Positions 55,703-64,000 of a stretch of DNA of 64,000 nt are shown here, piece by piece. The translations under genes and the position numbers were made by a program. Origin of the DNA: Luzula sylvatica (taxonomy: Eukaryota > Streptophyta > Magnoliopsida > Poales > Juncaceae); NCBI GenBank assembly GCA_946800325.1, contig OX326961.1, forward strand, positions 6,860,655-6,924,654. Reading direction: 5' to 3'. The number at the start of each line of letters is the position of its first letter. Position 1 is the first letter of the stretch. The notes below the pieces were generated by a model. It did no database searches, was not told where the DNA came from, and saw nothing but the letters and a program-made list of their open reading frames with translations.

Positions 55703-57430
55703 CACTAAGAAAGTTTTTTTTCGATTTCAAAACAAGATTTTAACGCTTTGAGGAGTTAAAATAACGTGTTTTTAGATCATTTGTATCGTATCTTTTAGTA
55801 CATAACTTTTCACCAAATTTCACAAACACTAAGAAAGTTTGTTTTTCGATTCAAAACAAGATTTTAACGCTTTGAGGAGTTCAAATAACATGTTTTTAGA
55901 ACATTTGTATCGTATCTTTTACTACATAACTTTTCACCAAATTTTACAAACACTAAGAAAGTTTGTTTTTCGATTCAAAACAAGATTGTAACGCTTTGAG
56001 GAGTTCAAATGACGTGTTTTTAGATCATTTGTATCGTATCTTTTAGTACATAACTTTTCACCAAATTTTACAAACACTAAAAAAGTTTGTTTTTCGATTC
56101 AAAACAAGATTTTAACGCTTTGAGGAGTTAAAATAACGTGTTTTTAGATGATTGGTATCGTATCTTTTACTACATAACTTTTCACCAAATTTCACAAACG
56201 CTAAGAAAGTTTGTTTTTCGATTCAAAACAAGATTTTAACGCTTTGAGGAGTTCAAATAACATGTTTTTAGATCATTTGTATCGTATCTTTTACTACATA
56301 ACTTTTCACCAAATTTTACAAACACTAAGAAAGTTTGTTTTTCGATTCAAAACAAGATTGTAACGCTTTGAGGAGTTCAAATAACGTGTTTTTAGATCAT
56401 TTGTATCGTATCTTTTAGTACATAACTTTTCACCAAATTTTACCAACACTAAAAAAGTTTGTTTTTCGATTCAAAACAAGATTTTAACGCTTTGAGGAGT
56501 TCAAATAACGTGTTTATAGATCATTTGTATCGTATCTTTTAGTACATAACTCTTCACCAAATTTCACAAACGCTAAGAAAGTTTGTTTTTCGATTCAAAA
56601 CAAGATTTTAACGCTTTGAGGAGTTCAAATAACGTGTTTTTAGATCATTTGTATCGTATCTTTTACTACATACTTTCCACCAAATTTTACAAACACTAAG
56701 AAAGTTTGTTTTTCGATTCAAAACAAGATTTTAACGCTTTGAGGAGTTCAAATAACGTGTTTTTAGATCATTGGTATCGTATCTTTTACTACATAACTTT
56801 TCACCATATTTCACAAACACTCAGAAAGTTTGTTTTTCGATTCAAAACAATATTTTATCGCTTTGAGGAGTTCAAATAACGCGCTTTTAGATCATTTGTA
56901 TCGTATCTTTTAGTACATAACTTTTCACCAAATTTCACAAACACTAAGAAAGTTTGTTTTTCGATTCAAAACAAGATTTTAACGCTTTGAGGAGTTCAAA
57001 TAACGTGTTTTTAGATCATTTGTATCGAATCTTTTTACTACATAACTTTTCACCAAATTTCACAAACACTAAGAAAGTTATTTTTCGATTCAAAACAAGA
57101 TTTTAACGCTTTGAGGAGTTCAAATAACGTGTTTTTAGATCATTTGTATCGTATCTTTTACTACATAACTTTTCACCAAATTTTACAAACACTAAGAAAG
57201 TTTGTTTTTCGATTCAAAACAAGATTTTAACGCTTTGAGGAGTTCATATAACGTGCTTTTAGATCATTTGTGTCGTATCTTTTAGTACATAACTTTTCAC
57301 CAAATTTCACAAACACTAAGAAAGTTTGCTTTCGATTTCAAAACAAGATTTTAACGCTTTGAGGAGTTCAAATAACGTGTTTTTAGATCATTTGTATCGT
57401 ATCTTTTAGTACATAACTTTTCACCAAATT
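54790..57430 (+). repeat. 22-mer higher-order repeat, copy 1 (offset 2728 bp)
   Basis: The marks acttgttttaag (55143 and 57871) and catttgtgtcg (tgtcg at 57271 and 59999) are both exactly 2728 apart, 22 x 124 with internal indels that cancel. The unit holds distinctive monomers: agattgtaacg (twice), gttataga, catactttccacc, aacgcgctttt, gaaagttatttttcg and gtttgctttcg. Confidence 0.86.
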
Positions 57431-57517
57431 TCACAAACGCTAAGAAAGTTTGTTTATCGATTCAAAACAAGATTTTAACGCTTTGAGGAGTTCAAATAAC
57501 GTGTTTTTAGATCATTT

Positions 57518-60158
57518 GTATCGTATCTTTTACTACATAACTTTTCACCAAATTTCACAAACACTAAGAAAGTTTATTTTTCGATTCAAAACAAGATTTT
57601 AACGCTTTGAGGAGTTCAAATAACGTGTTTTTAGATAATTTGTATCGTATCTTTTACTACATAACTTTTCACCAAATTTCACAAACACTAAGAAAGTTTG
57701 TTTTTCGATTCAAAACAAGATTTTAACGCTTTGAGGAGTTCAAATAACGTGTTTTTAGATCATTTGTATCGTATCTTGTAGTACATAACTTTTCACCAAA
57801 TTTCACAAACACTAAGAAAGTTTGTTTTTCGATTCAAAACAAGATTTTAACGCTTTGAGGAGTTCAAATAACTTGTTTTAAGATTATTTGTATCGTATCT
57901 TTCAGTACATAACTTTTCTCCAAATTTCACAAACACTATGAAAGTTTGTTTTTCGATTCAAAACAAGATTTTAACGCTTTGAGGAGTTCAAATAACGTGT
58001 TTTTAGATCATTTGTATCGAATCTTTTTACTACATAACTTTTCACCAAATTTCACAAACACTAAGAAAGTTTGTTTTTCGATTCAAAACAAGATTTTAAC
58101 GCTTTGAGGAGTTCAAATAACGTGTTTTTAGATCATTTGTATCGTATGTTTTAGTACATAACTTTTCACCAAATTTCACAAACGCTAAGAAAGTTTGTTT
58201 ATCGATTCAAAACAAGATTTTAACGCTTTGAGGAGTTCAAATAACGTGTTTTTAGATCATTTGTATCGTATCTTTTACTACATAACTTTTCACCAAATTT
58301 CACAAACGCTAAGAAAGTTTGTTTTTCGATTCAAAACAAGATTTTAACGCTTTGAGGAGTTCAAATAACGTGTTTTTAGATCATTTGTATCGTATCTTTT
58401 ACTGCATAACTTTTCACCAAATTTCACAAACACTAAGAAAGTTTTTTTTCGATTTCAAAACAAGATTTTAACGCTTTGAGGAGTTAAAATAACGTGTTTT
58501 TAGATCATTTGTATCGTATCTTTTAGTACATAACTTTTCACCAAATTTCACAAACACTAAGAAAGTTTGTTTTTCGATTCAAAACAAGATTTTAACGCTT
58601 TGAGGAGTTCAAATAACATGTTTTTAGAACATTTGTATCGTATCTTTTACTACATAACTTTTCACCAAATTTTACAAACACTAAGAAAGTTTGTTTTTCG
58701 ATTCAAAACAAGATTGTAACGCTTTGAGGAGTTCAAATAACGTGTTTTTAGATCATTTGTATCGTATCTTTTAGTACATAACTTTTCACCAAATTTTACA
58801 AACACTAAAAAAGTTTGTTTTTCGATTCAAAACAAGATTTTAACGCTTTGAGGAGTTAAAATAACGTGTTTTTAGATGATTGGTATCGTATCTTTTACTA
58901 CATAACTTTTCACCAAATTTCACAAACGCTAAGAAAGTTTGTTTTTCGATTCAAAACAAGATTTTAACGCTTTGAGGAGTTCAAATAACATGTTTTTAGA
59001 TCATTTGTATCGTATCTTTTACTACATAACTTTTCACCAAATTTTACAAACACTAAGAAAGTTTGTTTTTCGATTCAAAACAAGATTGTAACGCTTTGAG
59101 GAGTTCAAATAACGTGTTTTTAGATCATTTGTATCGTATCTTTTAGTACATAACTTTTCACCAAATTTTACCAACACTAAAAAAGTTTGTTTTTCGATTC
59201 AAAACAAGATTTTAACGCTTTGAGGAGTTCAAATAACGTGTTTATAGATCATTTGTATCGTATCTTTTAGTACATAACTCTTCACCAAATTTCACAAACG
59301 CTAAGAAAGTTTGTTTTTCGATTCAAAACAAGATTTTAACGCTTTGAGGAGTTCAAATAACGTGTTTTTAGATCATTTGTATCGTATCTTTTACTACATA
59401 CTTTCCACCAAATTTTACAAACACTAAGAAAGTTTGTTTTTCGATTCAAAACAAGATTTTAACGCTTTGAGGAGTTCAAATAACGTGTTTTTAGATCATT
59501 GGTATCGTATCTTTTACTACATAACTTTTCACCATATTTCACAAACACTCAGAAAGTTTGTTTTTCGATTCAAAACAATATTTTATCGCTTTGAGGAGTT
59601 CAAATAACGCGCTTTTAGATCATTTGTATCGTATCTTTTAGTACATAACTTTTCACCAAATTTCACAAACACTAAGAAAGTTTGTTTTTCGATTCAAAAC
59701 AAGATTTTAACGCTTTGAGGAGTTCAAATAACGTGTTTTTAGATCATTTGTATCGAATCTTTTTACTACATAACTTTTCACCAAATTTCACAAACACTAA
59801 GAAAGTTATTTTTCGATTCAAAACAAGATTTTAACGCTTTGAGGAGTTCAAATAACGTGTTTTTAGATCATTTGTATCGTATCTTTTACTACATAACTTT
59901 TCACCAAATTTTACAAACACTAAGAAAGTTTGTTTTTCGATTCAAAACAAGATTTTAACGCTTTGAGGAGTTCATATAACGTGCTTTTAGATCATTTGTG
60001 TCGTATCTTTTAGTACATAACTTTTCACCAAATTTCACAAACACTAAGAAAGTTTGCTTTCGATTTCAAAACAAGATTTTAACGCTTTGAGGAGTTCAAA
60101 TAACGTGTTTTTAGATCATTTGTATCGTATCTTTTAGTACATAACTTTTCACCAAATT
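57518..60158 (+). repeat. 22-mer higher-order repeat, copy 2 (2728 bp offset)
   Basis: Repeats copy 1 in order. One difference noted by eye is caaataacgtg (about 58735) versus caaatgacgtg (about 56007). It ends about 330 bases before the array edge, so recent amplification reached almost to the boundary with unique DNA. Confidence 0.86.
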
Positions 60159-60494
60159 TCACAAACACTAAGAAATTTTGTTTTTCGATTCAAAACAAGA
60201 TTTTAACGCTTTGAGGAGTTCAAATAACGTGTTTTTAGATCATTGGTATCGTATCTTTTACTACTTAACTTTTCACCAAATTTCACAAACGCTAAGAATG
60301 TTTGTTTTTCGATTCAAAACAAGATTTTAACGCTTTGAGGAGTTCAAATAACGTGTTTTTAGATCATTTGTATCGTATCTTTTAGTACATAAGTTTTCAC
60401 CAAATTTCACAAAACACTAAGAAAGTTTGTTTTTCGATTCAAAACAAGATTTTAACGGTTTGAGGAGTTCAAATAACGTGTTTTTAGATCATTT
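60159..60494 (+). repeat. Edge monomers of the array
   Basis: The last monomers carry several private changes in a short space: ctacttaac (60261), gctaagaatgtttg (about 60292), cataagttttc (60388), caaaacactaag with one extra a (60411) and cggtttgagg (about 60457). The last monomer starts at 60390 and stops after tagatcattt, lacking about its final 20 bases. Diverged edge copies are expected where homogenisation is weaker. Confidence 0.8.
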
Positions 60495-60500
60495 TACTGG
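60490..60500. other. Satellite / unique DNA junction
   Basis: The satellite reads tagatcattt to 60494 and then leaves the consensus (gtatcg expected, tactgg found). No target-site duplication, terminal repeat or transposon end is visible at the break. The junction is abrupt and within one monomer. Confidence 0.85.
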
Positions 60501-61270
60501 TTAACATATCACTATTGAATTTTATGTTGCAATCGAAACAGAAGTCAGAAAGTTCATTCATTAACTCAAACCCAATTACATATTCTATGAAAATACGATT
60601 AAGATGAACTAATGCAACGACTACATTTAGAGAGATGCACATTTCTCAATCCATCTTCCCTCTTCAACTCCTTCGGCAACCATCTTTGACGACAACAACA
60701 AAAATCAAGTTTTGAGGATTTTAATCAATTGTTCAAAACAAAGATGATTCAAAGAAAGAAAAATACCAAGTATTAAGTGCAAATTACCAAACTAATTTAA
60801 TATAAGGGGAAAACATAGCTATCCCCGCTCACAGCTCTTATTCTCTTGATTTCGTAAAGAGAAAATATGCTGTCTGTTTCCGTACGGACAATGATGTTTT
60901 GTTAAAACTTCGAGTTGTCGTTCACAAGTATTACCTATATATATTTGGGGATCTACAAATTAAAAAAATATAATGTTTCAGGTACCTTGGTAATTAATCG
61001 AAGAAAAATTGAATTAACATTTTCCCATCCATACCAGGTCGATCCGTTTCGACTTGTACTGGTGTATACCTTCTTCTCCTTCTCCATAGTCTCTAACTTT
61101 TTCCTTTCAATTCCTGATGTAAAGAGCTTAGCTATTTGTTAGCGTTAAAATATATTTATAAAGTACATATTTCATTTTAGTCCCTGATTTTCAAGGGCAT
61201 ATCTGTAATTTACGAAATTTGGTGGGAAAAGTTTAAAAAACAGCAGCCTAATTAATGATGTGCTTATTGA
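60495..61270. other. Flanking DNA without a supported gene
   Basis: Mixed-composition AT-rich sequence. The only longer open frame (60915-61142, plus strand) opens with TTG, has no early ATG and gives a low-complexity hydrophobic translation, so I do not call it. A stretch at about 60810-60950 has somewhat higher GC (atccccgctcacagctc, ccgtacggac), which could be the remains of a transposon or gene, but I cannot identify it. Confidence 0.6.
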
Positions 61271-61289
61271 TTGTACCAAGTTGGTACAA
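61271..61289. repeat. Perfect 9-bp inverted repeat with one central base
   Basis: ttgtaccaa, then g, then ttggtacaa: the arms are exact reverse complements. The shape suits a dimeric protein site or a small cruciform, but no function follows from the sequence alone. Confidence 0.7.
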
Positions 61290-61515
61290 ATCTATTAACA
61301 TAACATAAAATAATTAGAAGGTAATGGTACTCGAAACATGCTGTGCTGATGCACCACTGATTTTCTCCGAATAATTTTACCGATTTTAAAAATTATGACA
61401 AAATGTCAAATATATTTATTTAAATTTTTTTTTAATAATAAATGGAAAAGTCTCATATGTCTTCAACTAACAACCGTTCACAACATATGATTTTTTGTGC
61501 ATCCCACTCAACCAA

Positions 61516-61788
61516 CTAAGTTATAGGTCCATTAACAAGATCTAATTTCGATTCATCGGCACCATCTGTACATTTCAGTTTGTTCATACCAGCTTCGGAA
61601 TTGGTCGGTACCGCCATGGCAGCGGTCTCCTTAGACAACCTAATTGCACTGAGACGATTTGTCGCATCTAATCTTGCACATATCTCTGACAAATCCAGAG
61701 TAACTGAAAAAGGAAGTTCGTTGTACAAGTACAAGCAAGAACACAAAAAAACCGTGCAAATCAGCATGTAAAGAGAAGAGAAAGACAT
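61516..61788 (-). CDS. Candidate 90-residue ORF with hydrophobic N terminus (unidentified)
   Basis: On the minus strand an ATG at 61788-61786 opens 90 codons to a TAG at 61516. The frame stays open upstream to about 61840 but has no earlier ATG. The N terminus is strongly hydrophobic (MSFSSLYMLICTVFLCSCLY), like a signal peptide or membrane anchor, and the rest is polar and ends LDLVNGPIT. Position -3 before the ATG is A, a favourable context. I do not recognise the product. Against it: the plus strand is also open over 61520-61771 with a plausible composition (IPASELVGTAMAAVSLDNLIALRRF) and, after one TAA, continues to 61852. The region could therefore be a broken exon read from the plus strand, or chance. 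Its base composition is less AT-rich than its surroundings, which favours a gene remnant of some kind on one of the strands. Confidence 0.25.
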   Translation of the reverse strand: MSFSSLYMLICTVFLCSCLYLYNELPFSVTLDLSEICARLDATNRLSAIRLSKETAAMAVPTNSEAGMNKLKCTDGADESKLDLVNGPIT

Positions 61789-61852
61789 GCTTGAAAGGAC
61801 GGCGGTGGCTGGCGTCAACGATGGTCGCTTGAAAGAATATTATAACAAGTAA

Positions 61853-62041
61853 AATAATGTTATCATAACATTAGTATGAACAGATATTAATGTTTACAAA
61901 TATACTCTTATTTGATATGATTAAATAATTTATTCACAATCCCATTTTGGTATAATATCACCTGTTTATCATAATTCCATAGAATGTGTGTGTGAGATTA
62001 TAATGGTAATTATTTGTTGGCAAAAATGATTTTCCATTTCA
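61853..62041. other. AT-rich intergenic DNA
   Basis: No open frame, RNA gene or repeat is recognised here. Confidence 0.6.
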
Positions 62042-62085
62042 TATTCAATACTATAATACTATAATAATATTATCATTATTGAATA
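62042..62085. repeat. Imperfect inverted repeat, AT-rich
   Basis: Outer arms tattcaata (62042-62050) and tattgaata (62077-62085) are exact reverse complements around a 26-base AT-rich centre that contains ataatattat. It could form a weak hairpin. Confidence 0.55.
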
Positions 62086-62104
62086 CGAACGACTCAAAAG
62101 TGTA

Positions 62105-62300
62105 TGAGATAATATTTTATTCTGAGCGGCGGAAGTATGTAGCAAAATAAGCGGTGGTCTGAGGCCCATAAAGAATAAAGGCCTTGTATTTATTTAATTT
62201 AATATACTAATTAAGATAGAATTCAAAAATGGAAAATATTAAAAATTAAAGGCCTTGTATCAAAACTTTTGGGCCCCTAATTTCGTTCACAATTTATGTT
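62105..62300. other. Possible decayed transposon fragment
   Basis: A GC-richer island (gagcggcgg, gcggtggtctgaggccc, gggcccct) sits in AT-rich DNA. It includes the 13-bp direct repeat aaaggccttgtat at 62177-62189 and 62248-62260. Runs of this type with ggccc and gggcccct are common in decayed plant DNA transposons of the hAT type, but no terminal inverted repeats, target-site duplication or transposase frame is visible here, so this is only a suggestion. Confidence 0.3.
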
Positions 62301-62538
62301 TGCATTTGCATACAATATGAATAAATAAAATAATACCTTCCAATTTAATTGAGATCTCAAATTATTGTAATTCTTCTCTTGATAAATTGCTTTCGTCAAT
62401 ACTTCCTTATTTTCACCGTCAAGTCATCTTATCCCTAAATTAGTTGCAATTTTCATCATTCGGAAACATTTTTTTTTTCTTTCATCTTTTGAGATTTTAT
62501 TTTTGTCAGTTGATGACTTTTATGTTTTGTCTTGTTCT

Positions 62539-62566
62539 GTTAGAGAATATATGTTAGAGAATATAT
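62539..62566 (+). repeat. Two tandem copies of a 14-bp unit
   Basis: gttagagaatatat occurs twice in immediate succession (62539-62552 and 62553-62566) with no mismatch. This is a minor slippage duplication. Confidence 0.8.
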
Positions 62567-63064
62567 TGATATTTGGAAATCTCAATCGACAAGACAGTTT
62601 TATTTCTGCATTTTTTGTTATTTTTTTGGCAAGAAATATGTTATTTACAATATGGTTCCTTGACTTCTAAAATGTGTTAGTATCATCCAAGTTTTTTCAA
62701 ATTTTTAATTTAGTAAGCTTACAACGTATTAAAAAATTTGATTATATAAAATGACAAAAGAACATCTAATATTTTGCCGAGAGCTCTTTATTTCGCATAA
62801 ACAATATCATATTCAATAAGATTATTTTTCAAGGAGTTATTATAGGTATTATTATTACTTGAACAAGCAATATATTATAAATACTTTGTCACCTGATAAA
62901 ATGCTGACAAGATCAGAAGTGCAAAAGAAAACATTATTTAAACTGATAATATTATGATAAACTACCTAATTTCATAGGTTTGCCTTGCCTTCTAGAATCA
63001 TTTTTGAGAATATTCTTATTTATTTATCAAAACATATGATAATATACAATGCTAAACAATATCT
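62567..63064. other. AT-rich intergenic DNA
   Basis: Long T and A runs. No open frame of note, RNA gene or repeat family is recognised. Confidence 0.6.
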
Positions 63065-63138
63065 TTTTAACTATCATCGTAAAGTATTTTTTGGTATTAA
63101 AGTGAATTGACATACTAGTGTTTTAACTATCATCGTAA
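63065..63138 (+). repeat. 18-bp direct repeat, 56 bp apart
   Basis: ttttaactatcatcgtaa is found at 63065-63082 and 63121-63138 without mismatch. It could be a local duplication or an old insertion footprint, and nothing between the copies identifies which. Confidence 0.75.
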
Positions 63139-63185
63139 TGATTTTTTAATAATAGATTCCTGATCAAAAAGAGGAAATAAGGTAG

Positions 63186-63222
63186 ATCATACTTATAATA
63201 ATATTATTATTATAAGTATGAT
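63186..63222. repeat. Perfect 16-bp inverted repeat with 5-base loop
   Basis: The arms atcatacttataataa and ttattataagtatgat are exact reverse complements around tatta. It is the strongest hairpin in the flank. It is too short for an ordinary miniature transposon and may be a hairpin left by slippage or a small element core. Confidence 0.8.
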
Positions 63223-63277
63223 ATAAATCGAGCTAATTGGATTGATCATATAAATCATTTTATTTTTTGTTATTTTT

Positions 63278-63350
63278 TTCCCTGTAAATAAATATTTACC
63301 CTTGCGCTCATATTATAAACATGCAAATGTTCATTATTCCCTGTAAATAA
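63278..63350 (+). repeat. 14-bp direct repeat
   Basis: ttccctgtaaataa occurs at 63278-63291 and again at 63337-63350, 59 bases apart. No element can be identified between the copies. Confidence 0.65.
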
Positions 63351-64000
63351 CGCTTCACGAATTCTCCCAAGATGAATATTATTGTCCTTTATTGTTTCTC
63401 CAAGTGTAATCACATTGTTACATGAAATGAGCGAAACATGAGACAGATTAGAACAAAACTTCAGAAAAATAAATTTCTAAGTATCTACATCAAATGTATT
63501 TTTTTGCCATATAGACCTATTTTTTATTGATGCAGAATTACATTTACGATGGCTATTTGCCCCAATATGTACAAACAATTTGAAGTTGATTTTTTTTATA
63601 CATCACTGGCTAATAATTTTTTTTCCTATTTTGGGTATATTTACAATTTGTGCATGTGTCGAGTTATTCTATAAGTATTCATTTATTTGAATGTGATAAA
63701 CACAATGCAACTAGGTAATGATATTGACAAAAAAATAATATTACTGGAAAGAGAAATTTAAATTTGAAATAATAATTTTAATTTTAATTCATGTCAAATT
63801 TAAATAAAATTTTCTATATCTAGTATTTATTTTTTCTGCCTATATCACTATCCATTGCAATTATATAAATTGAAATTGACATAGTATATATGGATCCTAT
63901 CATATCATACAATATATACAATAGAAATATTTTGTTCAAGATGCGGATTTTCTGAACAATTAGTATATTTCACACATTACAATAGAATTATATTTTTTCA
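63351..64000. other. AT-rich intergenic DNA to the window end
   Basis: Poly-T and poly-A rich sequence with no supported gene, RNA or repeat. The satellite does not reappear before the end of the window. Confidence 0.6.

Larger units (their letters stand above)
1..60494 (+). repeat. 124-bp satellite DNA array, head-to-tail
   Basis: The phrase taacttttcaccaaa recurs every 124 bases from position 1 (1, 125, 249, 373, 497 and onward) to the last copy at 60390. All copies have the same orientation, and I found no inverted copy and no foreign insertion. Indels are mostly single bases in T or A runs, for example cgattcaaaac versus cgatttcaaaac. The monomer is about 28% GC. The array runs off the left side of the window. 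Since 124 is not a multiple of three, the reading frame rotates each copy and stops occur in every frame, so the array is not coding. The family is not one I recognise. A centromeric or pericentromeric satellite is the usual meaning of such an array, but that is inference. Confidence 0.98.

Noticed and set aside
1..60494. CRISPR array
   Set aside because: The repeats are contiguous 124-bp monomers without unique spacers, and there are no cas genes.
1..60494. Telomeric or rDNA intergenic repeat
   Set aside because: No TTTAGGG-type or other telomere motif and no rRNA sequence is seen in the array or flank.
60390..60520. Transposon insertion explaining the array edge
   Set aside because: No terminal repeats or target-site duplication flank the junction, and the adjoining sequence has no element structure.
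60915..61142. 75-codon plus-strand open frame
   Set aside because: It opens with TTG, has no early ATG, is phenylalanine, serine and leucine rich, and shows no recognisable domain. It is typical of chance frames in AT-rich DNA.
62105..62300. Intact hAT transposon
   Set aside because: Only GC-rich words and a short direct repeat are present. There are no terminal inverted repeats and no transposase frame, so it is kept only as a weak possible remnant.

Overview
This window is almost entirely one satellite DNA array. Bases 1 to about 60494 are an uninterrupted head-to-tail tandem repeat of a 124-bp, AT-rich monomer (about 28% GC by hand count of a consensus). There are about 487 full copies and one truncated copy at the right edge, and the left end of the array lies outside the window. 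Bases 60495 to 64000 are non-satellite, very AT-rich flank. I see no rRNA, tRNA, CRISPR array, complete transposon or confidently coding gene. A megasatellite of this kind, an AT-rich flank with decayed repeat-like pieces and no compact gene layout point to a nuclear eukaryotic genome, most likely a flowering plant. That assignment is an inference from general character, and I do not recognise the satellite as a named family.

The array is not a simple run of independent monomers. Monomers carry recognisable variant marks: caaacgctaag / caaacactaag / caaacacaaag near the front; aacgtg / aatgtg / aacatg and tagatcatttg / ttataccattt / ttggtatc near the back; and several forms of the last 15 bases. 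Following these marks shows layered duplications whose offsets are whole numbers of monomers plus small indels. On the left are a 25-mer (3101 bp), a 6-mer (744 bp) nested in a 24-mer (2977 bp), a long duplication with a 9674-bp offset, a 21-mer (2604 bp), and a 6-kb duplication with an 8423-bp offset. In the middle are duplications with offsets of 6329, 498, 2234, 4964, 992, 5956 and 3970 bp. On the right are tandem doublings of 3590 bp (29 monomers), 1739 bp (14 monomers) and 2728 bp (22 monomers), the last ending only about 330 bp from the array edge. Copies differ by only a few bases per several kb, so many are recent.

The flank from 60495 to 64000 holds one 90-codon candidate reading frame on the minus strand with a hydrophobic N terminus (weak), two well-formed palindromes, several short direct repeats and a possible decayed transposon fragment. 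Nothing indicates that genes here act together. The biological content is the satellite itself: its higher-order structure, apparent CpG decay, dyad elements and sharp junction with unique DNA. A centromeric or other heterochromatic role is plausible but cannot be shown from sequence alone.
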